DNA of 64,000 nt from Rana temporaria (GCF_905171775.1 NC_053491.1:226786247-226850246), one strand, 5' to 3'. Positions 35,384 through 46,411 are shown, counted from the stretch's first letter. The notes: generated from the letters alone by a model not told the origin. Translations and numbers: made by a program.

Positions 35384-35917
35384 GAATACTACCTGTACAT
35401 CGAGACACACCAGAAAGGCAGAGGGAGACTAGAAAAGTAAACAAGTGGCTGAGGAGCTGGTGTGGTAAGGAGGGGTTTGAGTTCCTGGAGAACTGGGCCA
35501 ACTTCTCAGTCAGTCACCAGTTCTAAAGATTGGACAAACTGCACCTAAATGAGGAGGGTGCAGATCTGCTGGGAGTGAAGATGGACAAAAAGTTAGAGGT
35601 TTTTTTTTTGTTTTTTTTAACAGAAAGAGAGGGGTTGAGGTAGTCAGCAATGAAAATATTCCAGAGGGTAGTATTGGGGGCATTAGTGGTAGGTTGACTA
35701 AAGCACATAAACCCAAAGTAAGTATAGTAACAAGTCCTATTTACAATCTCGTAACACCCAATAAAAGGACAGTATGCAACTGTCTAAACTACGTGGCATG
35801 TTCACCAATGTCAGGAGCCTGGCGGACAAGATGGATGAACTAGAGATACTGTTGAACGAGGAGGATTTAGATTTTGTGGGAATTTCAGAGACCTGGTTCA
35901 ACAGCTTTCATGATTGG
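35384..35917 (+). pseudogene. CR1-type LINE segment 1: ORF1 esterase end and ORF2 endonuclease start
   Basis: At 35430-35580 the sequence encodes the end of an SGNH-type esterase (DKLHLNEEGADLLG), as in CR1 ORF1, interrupted by a TAA. From 35774 a frame begins that encodes LRGMFTNVRSLADKMDELE and ISETWF, the N-terminal motifs of the APE-type endonuclease of CR1 ORF2. The frame ends at a hAT insertion (35926). The same LINE continues after each of three insertions. Confidence 0.85.
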
Positions 35918-35925
35918 CTGGCAAC

Positions 35926-37093
35926 TAGGAATGCGCCCGATGTTCAAGTCGAAGGTACGTTCAACTCAAACATCGGGTGTTCGCCTGTTCGCCAAATAGC
36001 AAACAATTTGGGGTGTTCGCGGCAAATTCGGAAGCCACGGAACACCCTTCAAAAGTCTATGGGAGAATCAAAAGTGCTAATTTTAAAGGTTAATATGCAA
36101 GTTATTGTCATAAAAAGTGTTTGGGGACCTGGGTCCTGCCATCAGTACAAAAAACAAGTTTTAAAAACTGAAGTTTTTCGGGAGCAGTGATTTTAATAAA
36201 GCTTAAAGTGAAACAATGAAAGTGAAATATTCCTTTAAATTTCGTACCTGGGGGGGTGTCTATAGTATTCCTGTAAAGTGGCACATTTCCCGTGTTTAGA
36301 ATAGGCCCTGCACAAAATAACATTTCTAAAGGAAAAAAAGTAATTTAAAACTACTCGCGGCTATAATGAATTGTCGGGTCCTGGCAATACAGTTAAAAGT
36401 CATTGAAAAAAACAGCATGGGTTCCCCCCCAGTCCAATACCAGACCCTTTGGGTCACCCGTGATGCCACGGGGAAAGCACAGGAAACCCCAGTTGCGTCA
36501 GAGGGGGGCGGGATCATTCACTAATGGGTGGCCCCGCCCTCAGCTATTTAAGAGCTGTCATGGCAGGTCTAGCGTGACAGCTGAAGGGGACCCCCACACA
36601 ATTATTTTTTTATTTTGGTTGTTTTTTTCAATGACTTTTATTTGTATTGCCGGGACCCGACAATTTATTATAGCCGTGAGTAGTTTTAAATTACTTTTTT
36701 TCCTTTAGAAATGTCATTTTGTGCAGAGACTGTTCTAAACACGGGAAAAATGCACCGCTATACAGGAATACTATAGACACCCCCCAGGTACGAAGTTTAA
36801 AGGAATATTTCACTTTTATTGTTTCACCTTAAGCATTACTAAAATCACTGCTCCTGAAAAAACTGCAGTTTTTAAAACTTTTTTTGCATTGATACATGTC
36901 CCCTGGGGCAGGATCCAGGTCCCCAAACACTTTTTATGACAATAACTTGCATATTAACCTTTAAAATTAGCACTTTTGATTTTTCACATTTGTGTCCCAT
37001 AGACTTTAACAGTGTTTGTGTGTTCGAACACATTTTTTGCCTGTTCGCATGTTCTGCTGCGAACCGAACCAGGGGGTGTTCGGCTCATCCCTA
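35926..37093. mobile_element. hAT palindromic element in CR1
   Basis: The ends TAGGAATG and CATCCCTA are imperfect inverted repeats. The 8-bp target duplication CTGGCAAC (35918-35925, 37094-37101) is exact. Long arms are mirrored, e.g. AAGTGTTTGGGGACCTGG at about 36116 and its complement at about 36916. It has no transposase. The frames at 36403-36708 and 36326-36517 are mirror products. Confidence 0.85.
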
Positions 37094-37110
37094 CTGGCAA
37101 CCATTCAAGG

Positions 37111-37726
37111 TGTCAGAAAAAGACAGGTCCACAGTACACTTAGAGGTTCTTGGTGTATGTGCATACACACCTGCGCATTGGCACATCAGGGTACGCACAT
37201 GCACACTTGCGCATTAGTACATCTGTGTGTTTAAACTGAGCTTCTGCATAGACTCATTGCTACCTGTGCTGACCTCTGATCTTGATCTGGCTTGTTCTCA
37301 CTAACGCTGCCTGCTTGATACCCTGACCCCGGTTTGTTTTAAACTCCTCTTCTGCCTGCTGCTCTGTTTTTCTGCCTGAACATCACCGACCCGTTTTGCC
37401 TGACCCTGCACCTGCTCATTCAGCCTGTCACGGCTCTGCTCTGCAATCCACATCTGGATCCTGCTTCAGCTGCAATCCCAGCCTTCCATGGCCCTGGTCT
37501 GCCTAACCACCACCTGTCTGCCTGCTGCACATCCATCCACGGACAACATGCCTGCCTTCTGCACATCCGTCCATGGACTACCAGCCATACAGACTAAAGG
37601 ACTGATCTCAGAACTCCTATGCCACCGTGCTTCTGTGGCTGCTGTTTCACCTTCAGTGACCAACAAGCTAGTGTGGTACGAGATGCCCTCCTCTACACAT
37701 CAGGCTCACAAACCAGGTACGTGACA
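37111..37726. mobile_element. solo LTR in CR1
   Basis: 616 bp starting TGTCAG and ending GTGACA, flanked by an exact 5-bp duplication CAAGG (37106-37110, 37727-37731). The interior is pyrimidine-rich with CTGCCTG/CTGACC words, typical of Gypsy-like vertebrate LTRs. Removing it joins CR1 in frame. Confidence 0.75.
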
Positions 37727-37912
37727 CAAGGGTATTTCCTTTACTGCAAGGATAGAGAGATTAAAAAAGGGGGAGGGGTATGCCTACATCTCAAGAATAA
37801 TGTACAAGTGAATGTGAGAGGTGACATCAATAAGGGAGTAGGGAGGAGGTGGAATCCTTATGGGTAGAGCTCCAAAGGGATGAAGCTAAGGGGAAAATAA
37901 TACTGGGAGTAT
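37727..37912 (+). pseudogene. CR1-type LINE segment 2: endonuclease middle
   Basis: It encodes GYFLYCKDREIKKGGGVC, the mid-endonuclease block, followed after a frameshift near 37848 by LWVELQRDEAKGKIILGV. It continues segment 1 once the hAT element and the LTR are removed, and stops at the Penelope insertion. Confidence 0.85.
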
Positions 37913-38282
37913 AATATGATCAAAACCTTTTTATTTTTTTGATAGTAAAAGTAGATAGGGGGTGTACCATCGTCCTAGTTCAATAGAAAAATAGAGGGGT
38001 CTCAAGGATTCCCCAACTAACCTCGAGACTCCAATGAAGCAATGTGGGCAGGGAGGACTATACCGGTACTTAATAATTAGGTTTAGAAACCTGAATAATT
38101 CATATTTGTGAAAGCATTTATTAACAAATCAACATTAAAGACAAGAATAAAATTACAAAACATACAAACATTACAAAAAATACAAACTTGACCACAATCA
38201 GGTCACCGGTTGTGCAATCCCCATTTAGCAGACGGGGTAAATATCGGTGAAGCAATTGAAATCATGAGACCATAAGTCTCAA

Positions 38283-38318
38283 GTCTCGACTAGTTTCGCT
38301 TTCGCTTCGTCAGGAGAC
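38283..38318 (-). ncRNA. hammerhead ribozyme motif in Penelope dimer 1, left arm
   Basis: Exact complement of the motif at 40720-40755: a 5-bp stem I, CTGACGA core, short GC/GC stem II with GAAA loop, GAAAC, TA and GTC. It reads outward, toward the left end of the dimer. Confidence 0.75.
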
Positions 38319-40719
38319 GGTCTAAAAACACAACATAAAACAAACATCAGGTATTTAAAAACAACACAATTTGTTATTAATAACGGGGGTCTTTTGTGTA
38401 AAAAGACTGCCCGGTACATACTGTAATATCCAAGGGGATTTTATGTCCAAACATGTCTCATACCTAGAGGCACAGAGTCTCTTGTTCCCAGAGAGCGGGT
38501 CCCAGTTGAACGATAAGTGCGTATGAACTATGACCAAGTCTAATAAAACAGACCTGGATAATACAACAATATATGGTAAGTTGAATATATATATATATAA
38601 AGAATATATAAAAAAGATATCAGTTGTGAAGGAGCTTCTGCAGATGCAGAATGCATGCAGTGATGTGGACCGAAAAAGTGCAAAAGTAGGTGACAGAGGG
38701 AAAAGGAAGGAAGACACAGGTGGGGGAAAAAGAAGGCAGAACTGACAAAAAGATAACGTGTATTGAAGACTGTGACCTAAAAAGAGAGTTAGGTCCAGAT
38801 ACGGTCCAAAAAATTACTTATAAAAAACAAGTAGTGCATATACGAAGTGTGCTGTAAAAAGCATAGTAAATACCACCCAAGCTAAAAGTGAGTGGGATGT
38901 GAGGAAAAGAAGAAAGCGAAAGGAAGGAAGGAAATGGGGGGGGGGAGAAGGAAGGTGGGGTGGAGTGGGGGAGAGAGGGGAATGGAAGGCCAGGGGAAGG
39001 TAAAGAGGAATATTTGAATAGGAAATGGGCACAGGGAAGGGGGGGAAGGGACCGAGGGGAGGGGAAGATATGGGGAGGAATTGGCAGAAAAGGGGGGAGA
39101 GGGGGGGGAAAGGAAGGGAAGGGGGGAAGAAATAAGAGGGAAAGAAAGCAGGTGAGGGAACAAAATGAAAGAAAACTAGGGATGAAGGGAAGGGAGGGGA
39201 GTGGAAAAAGGAAATAAAACACCATCAAGATCCATGCTAGAAGGTCTAGGCTAGAAAGTGCCAATACAGATATAATGAAAAAGTCAGGCAAGCTCAAAAT
39301 TACCGAGAATTCCACCCAGTGTATAGTTGAAAAATACAGTAGTGCCAAGAAAGGGACCTAAAATCCAATTCCCGTGAAAAGGTAGTGGAGAATCTAACAA
39401 AATCTCCATACCTGTATGCCCAATAGTGCCTTTAAAAGTTAAACGGGTGATAGTGGGTCCCAGGACATAGAAGTCCTGTAAACCAGGAAATGCTCACAGT
39501 AATGGCCAGGTAAGGAGGCCAATGCAGGAGGCTGGTAATATATCAGTTACCAGTCAGCGGGGATAACCTTCAAGTGAGCCTGGAAAAGTGATGGCAAACA
39601 AACATCAAATAGTTAGTGTCTATGTTCAATCATCCAGTGTTAGATTCTCCACTACCTTTTCACGGGAATTGGATTTTAGGTTCCTTTCTTGGCACTACTG
39701 TATTTTTCAACTATACACTGGGTGGAATTCTCGGTCATTTTGAGCTTGCCTGACTTTTTCATTATATCTGTATTGGCACTTTCTAGCCTAGACCTTCTAG
39801 CATGGATCTTGATGGTGTTTTATTTCCTTTTTCCACTCCCCTCCCTTCCCTTCAGCCCTAGTTTTCTTTCATTTTGTTCCCTCACCTGCTTTCTTTCCCT
39901 CTTATTTCTTCCCCCCTTCCCTTCCTCCCCCCCCCTCCCCCCTTTTCTGCCAATTCCTCCCCATATCTTCCCCTCCCCTCGGTCCCTTCCCCCCCTTCCC
40001 TGTGCCCATTTCCTATTCAAATATTCCTCTTTACCTTCCCCTGGCCTTCCATTCCCCTCTCCCCCCCCCTCCCCCCCACCTTCCTTCCCCCCCCCCCCCC
40101 CATTTCCTTCCTTCCTTTCGCTTTCTTCTTTTCCTCACATCCCACTCACTTTTAGCTTGGGTGGTATTTACTATGCTTTTTACAGCACACTTCGTATATG
40201 CACTACTTGTTTTTTATAAGTAATTTTTTGGACCGTATCTGGACCTAACTCTCTTTTTAGGTCACAGTCTTCAATACACGTTATCTTTTTGTCAGTTCTG
40301 CCTTCTTTTTCCCCACCTGTGTCTTCCCTCCTTTTCCCTCTCTCACCTACTTTTGCACTTTTTCGGTCCACATCACTGCATGCATTCTGCATCTGCAGAA
40401 GCTCCTTCACAACTGATATCTTTTTTATATATTCTTTATATATATATATATATTCAACTTACCATATATTGTTGTATTATCCAGGTCTGTTTTATTAGAC
40501 TTGGTCATAGTTCATACGCACTTATCGTTCAACTGGGACCCGCTCTCTGGGAACAAGAGACTCTGTGCCTCTAGGTATGAGACATGTTTGGACATAAAAT
40601 CCCCTTGGATATTACAGTATGTACCGGGCAGTCTTTTTACACAAAAGACCCCCGTTATTAATAACAAATTGTGTTGTTTTTAAATACCTGATGTTTGTTT
40701 TATGTTGTGTTTTTAGACC

Positions 40720-40755
40720 GTCTCCTGACGAAGCGAAAGCGAAACTAGTCGAGAC
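40720..40755 (+). ncRNA. hammerhead ribozyme motif in Penelope dimer 1, right arm
   Basis: Stem I GTCTC (40720-40724) pairs with GAGAC (40751-40755). The core CTGACGA is at 40725-40731, stem II is GC-GAAA-GC after one extra A, GAAA is at 40741-40744, and stem III is reduced to C-TA-G before the cleavage triplet GTC (40748-40750). This is the reduced-stem-III form reported for Penelope elements. Stem II is only 2 bp, so activity as a monomer is doubtful. Confidence 0.75.
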
Positions 40756-41073
40756 TTGAGACTTATGGTCTCATGATTTCAATTGCTTCACCAATATTTA
40801 CCCCGTCTGCTAAATGGGGATTGCACAACCGGTGACCTGATTGTGGTCAAGTTTGTATTTTTTGTAATGTTTGTATGTTTTGTAATTTTATTCTTGTCTT
40901 TAATGTTGATTTTTAATAAATGCTTTCACAAATATGAATTATTCAGGTTTCTAAACCTAATTATTAAGTACCGGTATAGTCCTCCCTGCCCACATTGCTT
41001 CATTGGAGTCTCGAGGTTAGTTGGGGAATCCTTGAGACCCCTCTATTTTTCTTTTTTTTAATACTGGGAGTAT

Positions 41074-41617
41074 GCTATAGGCCCCCTAACCTGAGAGAGG
41101 AGCGGGAGACAGACCTCCTATCACAATTTGTATTAGCAGCAAGGATGGGAAGTGTTATCATAATGGGAGATTTTAATTATCCAGACATAGACAGGGCAGA
41201 GGGAACCACTCATTCGTCTAAGGCTCGCCAGTTCCTAAATGTCTTGCAGGACAATTTCATGGGTCAGATGGTAGACACACCAACTAGAAACAAGACGTTA
41301 CTAGATCTACTGATTACCAACAATACAGACCTGATCATGGATGTGGAAATACGGTGCAATTTATGAAACAGCGATCACAGGTCAATTGGCTTCAGTATAA
41401 ATCACACAAATAGAAAACACAAGGGGAACACAAAGACACGTTTTTAAAAGAGCCAACTTCCATAAACTATGAACCTTGCTAGAATATATAAATTGGGATA
41501 AAACCTTAGAAACAAAGAACACGGAGGAGAGATGGGTTTGCTTTAAGAGCATATTAAATAAGGGCATTAGCCAGTGCATCCCATTGGGAAATACATTTAA
41601 AAGAGTGAACAAAAGTA
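41074..41617 (+). pseudogene. CR1-type LINE segment 3: endonuclease end
   Basis: It resumes with YRPPNLREERETDLL, then MGDFNYPDID (the GDFN active-site block) and LLDLLITNNTDL. After a frameshift near 41361 it continues with an SDH block and, in decayed form, the linker that precedes the reverse transcriptase. The reverse transcriptase itself is missing; the next CR1 piece lies at 45685. Confidence 0.85.
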
Positions 41618-42448
41618 CTTGATGGTTTAACACAAATACACAAATGCATATCACCCGGACTTTATTATCATCCTTGGATTTTTGGATATTGCAAATGTTG
41701 TACATGTTGGCATTTTGCTACATTTGTATATATTTTTGTGTAATATGTCTATTTTCCTAATGGTGACATATGGATGACTCGGGTGACCAGGACCCTTATG
41801 TTTTGGACCATACTAGCATTATAAGTATCAATTATAACACATTTTCACGTATTTATTTTCATACACACTTTAACTCTATTTCTTTTTTGACACTTCAATA
41901 AATAAATAAATAACAAATAATAATATACAAAATATATATACACTTTTTTACTTTTTCATCCATGCTATTTTATGACATTATGCACGGCAGGTCTAGCTTT
42001 CTAGACCTTGGGATTTTTTGGATGGAGATTACTAATATATGTGCATAGATTCTCAGTTTATTACATTGTTATGACTATTTATTTATATATATTGTTTTTT
42101 CTACTATTCATCAACTATGCACAGCCATATTTCTCCTTTTTTATTTTCATTCCATCCCATTTTTTCATTTTTTATACTTTATATTTTACACATATTTATC
42201 ACTTATTAATTAACTCCACTGGATACTTCACAAAGATGCACTTTTTAGATTCTCAGCCTGGATTTCATCTAGGTTTCAAGATCTGTATACACATGCTTTA
42301 AATCACACACTTGCATCATTTCCATTTGGTTCTTTAGTTAATTGTAAGTTAATTATTCACACCCTTTGGTCTTGGTCACCTGGCTCATTATGAGTGGTAT
42401 ATATTGGAAATGTTTTTTGTGTGTTCACTAGCTATCACTAAACACTAA
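41618..42448. other. unassigned AT-rich sequence
   Basis: T-rich, with an (AATA)n run near 41898. It may be the tail of another retroelement. No coding motif. Confidence 0.3.
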
Positions 42449-42867
42449 GGGCCGGATTCACCTAGATCGGCGCATATTTATGCCGCCGTAGCGTATCTTT
42501 TTTACACTACGCCGTAGCAGCGCGGAGAGGCATGCACTGTATTCATAAAGCCATTGCTTACCAAGATGCGTAACGTATTTTCGAAGGCGCAGGCCAGCGT
42601 AAGTGTAAGTGGGCGTGACCCCATGCAATTGATGGTCCGAGGCTGGCGCAGTGGTTTACGCCCGGCGTATCTTAAACGGCGCATGCGCCGCGACGTGGAC
42701 GTATGTCTTGCTGCCCTCTGCGCATGCTCACAACTACGCCCGGCGTAACCCCTAAGATGCGCCGGCCCAACGCCTACGCCCAGAGCATTAATATGCCCAG
42801 ACATGCGCCCGTCGAGCGCAAAAGTACACCAGCAGCTTTTGGGGTAGGTACTTTTGCGCTCTGAGCA

Positions 42868-44265
42868 ATGTCTGCTCCTGTGACTGAGAGGAAGAGGAGG
42901 AAAAATAATTTTTCACCGGAGGAGAAGGCAATCGTGATCTCTGCCATCTCCAGGTACAACGTGTACCTCCATGGGGCACAGAGTGGCATGACCAGCAAGG
43001 TCAAGAAGGAGGAGATCCTCCAGGAGATCGCCATGCAGGTCAATGCCCTTGGACATGAGCGGAGGACCTCAAGGGACATAGCCAAAAAGATCAACGACCT
43101 GCGTCGTCTGGTCAAAGAGAAGCTGGCCAAGGTGAGGAGGCACGCCAGGAGCACGGGAGGCGGATCAGCCACTACTATCAGGCTCACTGCTGATGAGGAG
43201 GTGATTGCCCGATGCCTGGAGAGTGAGCAGGTGGAGGGCCTGGAGGGCTATGACTCCATTGATCAGGCCTTGAGGACAGGTAAGTGTGTTTTTCCCCTAT
43301 CCGGTGTGTAGCATGTGAGGGGGTGCAAAGGAACATGTGACAAGTGTGTGGGTCCACCAACATGTGAATGCTTTGTGTCATCCACAGATGCGCTGGATGG
43401 AGCGGGCCCATCGTCAGCTTCTGGACGACCCATGCCATCCTTGGAGGAGTGTGCCCACACCTCTCCTCTAGAGGAAGTTGAGGAGGAGCAAGTGGACCTT
43501 CAGGAAGGTGTATACCTCCAGGATGAGAACATCATCCCTGGACCCTCCCAAACCTCCTCCCCCATCAGGGAAAGCCCCTCAGGGTCCAACCCCATCAGGG
43601 AAAGCCCCTCAGGGTCCACCTCCATCAGGGAAAGCCCCTCAGGGTCCACCTCCATCAGGGAAAGCCCCTCAGGCTCCACCTCCATTAGGGAAAGCCCCTC
43701 AGGCTCCACCTCCATCAGGGAAAGCCCCTCAAGGGCCTCCCCGTACAGACGGCCCCAAGCCTCTCCTGCCCCCAGGAAGGCTACACGGAAGACAAGGGGT
43801 GTTCCTGAATCCCTCCAGGAAAATCTAGTGAGGGACCAGGCCCGCCAGACCTGCCTTATGGGTGCTATAGCCGGGGACCTGCGCCCTGTGGCAGATAGCC
43901 TGGCCTCCTCGGCCCAGATAAATGACAGCCTGCAGGATGTGAGTGGAAACTGCGCTGCTCTGGTCACCTGCGTTGGTGAGCTGCAGGCCACAACATCAGG
44001 CCTTGTGGCAGAGGTAAAGAGCCTGGCAGTGGCTGTAAAGGCCAATACTGCTGCCATCGAGGCGGAGGGGAGGAAGACGAGGCTCCACCAGTGGCACACC
44101 ACCACCCGCCAGCTGCGGATGCAGTTGCAGACTAATGCGGTCCTCACCCACATTGCCCTGGCATTGGAGGGCAGGCAGCCAGCACCTGCCAGGAGTGGCA
44201 GACCTGGGGATGAGCCTCCTCCTGATGCCCCACCCCCCCACCCGAGGCTTCCCCCAGACAACTGA
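42868..44265 (+). CDS. Harbinger Myb/SANT-like DNA-binding protein (two exons, intact)
   Basis: Exon 1 (42868-43279) encodes a basic N-terminus and, at about residues 13-85, a Myb/SANT-like domain (FSPEEKAIVISAISRYN, then a KKEEILQEIAMQVNALG helix and a KKINDLRRLVKEK helix), as in NAIF1-like proteins. A donor ACAG|GTAAGT and acceptor CATCCACAG| define a 108-bp intron (43280-43387). The junction codon becomes GAT and the frame stays open to the stop at 44265, giving about 429 residues. Residues around 195-255 hold six copies of a 10-residue IRESPSGSTS repeat. The C-terminus has a Leu-rich helix and a proline-rich tail. In characterised Harbinger systems the Myb-like partner brings the transposase to the nucleus and the transposon ends. 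This frame is intact whereas the transposase is decayed. The splice is inferred; the later ATG at 43315 lies inside the intron. Confidence 0.8.
43562..43740 (+). repeat. 30-nt coding tandem repeat, six units
   Basis: Units built on CATCAGGGAAAGCCCCTCAG encode the IRESPSGSTS decapeptide. Neighbouring units are nearly identical, so copy number is likely polymorphic. Confidence 0.9.
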
Positions 44266-44785
44266 GGAGACGGAGCTGTGGCACCAGGCCTGGCCCACGA
44301 CAGGGCAAATGAGTGCCTTTTTGATTTGTTATTTTTGCTCAGGTTATGAGCTTTTTGATTTGTTATTTTTGCTCAGGTTATGAGCTTTTTGATTTTGGAG
44401 TGTCGTGCACAGAAGGATGTGCCGGCCTCCAGTAAGGACATGCCATGTCGGCCAATGGCATGAACCCTTTTTTTTTGTTTTGTAGTGAATGCACACGGTG
44501 AGGAGTGCAGGCTACAGTGTGACTGGTGTGTGAATGTGGGGTTGACATACCTGCCAGCAAGGCGTGTCACCCTGGGTCGTCGGGGAGAGGTTATCCCCAC
44601 GACCGTGTGAATGTGGTATGAATGGACAGCAACACTATTGGTGCCCTGGCGTGGCGTTGCTGCTCCCAAGTCCTGCATGGTGGACTTGCGCTAATCCAAT
44701 GTGAGATGGATGTGGTGTGTGTGAGCTAGGGACCACAGTGGTGTGCATGCGTGCATTGTCCGTGTGCCATGATGAATGTGTGTGT

Positions 44786-45684
44786 TTATCGTGCAAAGAT
44801 GCGTTCCACGAGGCAACTCCTGACTGCTGTTCCCTCAGCAGATGGGGTAGCCTCGTTCAGGGGGGTACTGTGTGGTTGGGGGGTGAGGTCATCACATATG
44901 TCAATCTCCAAGCCCTTTCTCATGGCGTAGTTGTGCAGCACACAACATGCACCGATGATCTGGTAGACAAAGTTTGGGGAAAACAACAGGGTCCCCCCGG
45001 ACTTATCCAGGCATCTTAAACGGGACGTCAGGATGCCAAATGTGCGCTCCACCACTGCACGGGTACGTATGTGTGCAGCATTGTATCTTCTCTCTCCTCT
45101 GGTTTGGGGATTCCGGTATGGAGTCATGAGATGGGGCTCAAGTGCATATGCAGAGTCACCTGGAAGGGAAAAGACAGGAGGATGTTAGCCGTGCATGTGC
45201 CCCTCGTGATGTCTGCATCAAGGGGTCGGACAGTCATGCCTGGCACCCATGTCACTCACCAACCAGCCAGCTGTCCCTGTACACGTTCTGTTCGAATTCT
45301 GTTGCTTCGACGGAATATGTAGCTTTCGTGGCTGGCCCTGGGGTATTTGGCACGGACGTGCCATATGAGGCATTGGGCATCGGCTATCACCTGTACGTTG
45401 ATGGAATGCCACTGCTTACGATTACGGTATATGTGCTCTGTGGCACGGGGGGGCCGTAGTGCCACATGTGTGCAGTCAATGGCCCCCACGGTGCGTGGGA
45501 ATCCAGCAATTCTGTAGCCTGGGGACACAGTAGTATTGCTATGACCATGGCTGTCCCTGGCATGTTGGCATACAGATGTGTTGTCCTGCAAGTGTGGTTG
45601 CTCAGCTCGTCCGTAACGGTGCTGCTGCAGCTGCTCTCCAGCTAACCTGTGCACGTCTGTTGCTGAGTTACACCTGCGACTACA
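44786..45684 (-). pseudogene. Harbinger DDE transposase (HARBI1-like), decayed
   Basis: Read on the minus strand, the 5' part (to 45260) encodes FPRTVGAIDCTHVALRPP with the first catalytic Asp, a basic stretch, and an IFRRSN block. Where the family usually has HDS (second Asp), this copy reads HES. After a probable frameshift near 45300 comes WLVG, then an intron (45259-45160, GTGAGT...TTCCAG). The second exon starts with GDSAY and continues LMTPYRNPQ and VVERTFGIL (third acidic residue), ending at 44786. The N-terminal region is scrambled and truncated by the CR1 junction. It faces the Myb-like gene tail to tail. Confidence 0.8.
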
Positions 45685-45823
45685 TGGCAAATGAGGTTTA
45701 ATGTAGAAACATTTTAAATAATGCACTTGGGTGGCAAAAATATGAATGAAATCTACTTACTATGGGGTAAACCTCTGGGGGAATCTAGGATAGAAAAGAA
45801 CCTGGGGGTCCTAGCAGATGATA
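45685..45823 (+). pseudogene. CR1-type LINE segment 4: reverse transcriptase C-terminal piece
   Basis: It encodes WQMRFNVE, IMHLGGKNMN and EKNLGVLADD, the C-terminal reverse transcriptase region of CR1-type LINEs, with one internal stop. It may be the remainder of the CR1 at 35384 or a separate copy. Confidence 0.75.
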
Positions 45824-46411
45824 AACAAACAAATACAGATGGTGCAGCGCTCAAATAAAATAATAAAAGATGAATAGAAAGTCCATAAAATCGCAGTACA
45901 CCTCCAGTGAGTGCCAATGTAGATAGACAGACGACTGTGTAGGTAACTTCACACGTGCTAGACACACATCCACCACCACATTAAATGGCCTCTCACCTCA
46001 CCACCTGGATCCTTTGATTATGGAGGGTCAAATGCGTAAAAAGAAAATAGGCTTAGTTCGCCGGCTATTATGGGGTCTCCCTTCGGGGGAGCCTCACCGA
46101 GGAGGGTTCTGTTTCGGCAGTCCCTCCAAGGATGTTGGGTCCTTGTGGCTTTGGCTGCTTGGGCCATGGTGGGTCCATGTGGTTTTGGCTGCATGGATCA
46201 CAGTTACTCTTTTCCCTGCCAGGAGGATTTTTGGTGCCGAAGCCGAAAATTAAGGATACACTAGGCCGAAAACCAAAACCGATCCTGAAAATGACAGTTT
46301 TTAAAAAATTCCCTGTGAAAAATTCCCTTTTTCCTTTTCCATTTCTTTCTTTCCCCCCTCTATTTGGTATATCTATCCTCTACGAATTTAGCTGCTGTGC
46401 ATATCAGCTAG
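45824..46411. other. unassigned sequence
   Basis: Contains ACAAACAAATACAGATGGTGCAG-like and TTCGCCGGC words that suggest another retroelement end, but no class can be assigned. Confidence 0.3.

Larger units (their letters stand above)
37913..41059. mobile_element. Penelope-like inverted dimer 1 (non-coding)
   Basis: An exact 14-bp duplication AATACTGGGAGTAT (37899-37912, 41060-41073) brackets two copies of a non-coding Penelope terminal unit in opposite orientation: minus strand (about 37913-39638) and plus strand (39639-41059). The shared arms are about 1.41 kb (37985-39398 and 39639-41051), separated by about 240 bp present only in the minus copy. Each arm carries a hammerhead motif and a purine/pyrimidine-asymmetric tract (38880-39225; 39830-40160). 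There is no reverse transcriptase, so it must have been mobilised by another element's enzyme. The 176-codon frames at 38818 and 39689 are translations of the asymmetric tract. Confidence 0.8.
42449..45684. mobile_element. PIF/Harbinger element, right end lost
   Basis: The left end is GGGCCGGATTCACC at 42449, preceded by TAA (42446-42448), matching the TWA target of Harbinger. Two convergent genes follow: a Myb-like protein (plus) and a DDE transposase (minus). This is the two-protein plan known for Harbinger elements, in which both proteins are needed for transposition. The right terminus was not found; the sequence passes into a CR1 piece at about 45685. Between the genes (44266-44785) there is only non-coding sequence with a 38-bp duplication around 44313-44390. 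Confidence 0.85.

Noticed and set aside
34971..35432. Plus-strand 153-codon frame as a gene
   Set aside because: It is the antisense of the Tc1-like transposase remnant, whose recognisable motifs lie on the minus strand.
36936..37234. Short Cys/His-rich frames resembling a zinc-binding peptide
   Set aside because: They span the hAT/CR1/LTR junctions and take their Cys and His from GCACA/TGCACA repeats in the LTR.
38818..40219. Two near-identical 176-codon proteins, hydrophobic and Pro/Ser-rich, one on each strand
   Set aside because: They are translations of the mirrored C/T-rich tracts in the Penelope dimer arms. No conserved domain, and the frame comes from base composition.
43315..43389. 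ATG at 43315 as an independent start of a 316-codon gene
   Set aside because: It lies within the predicted intron of the Myb-like gene; GTAAGT at 43280 and CAG at 43385-43387 join two frames cleanly, which explains the second frame better.
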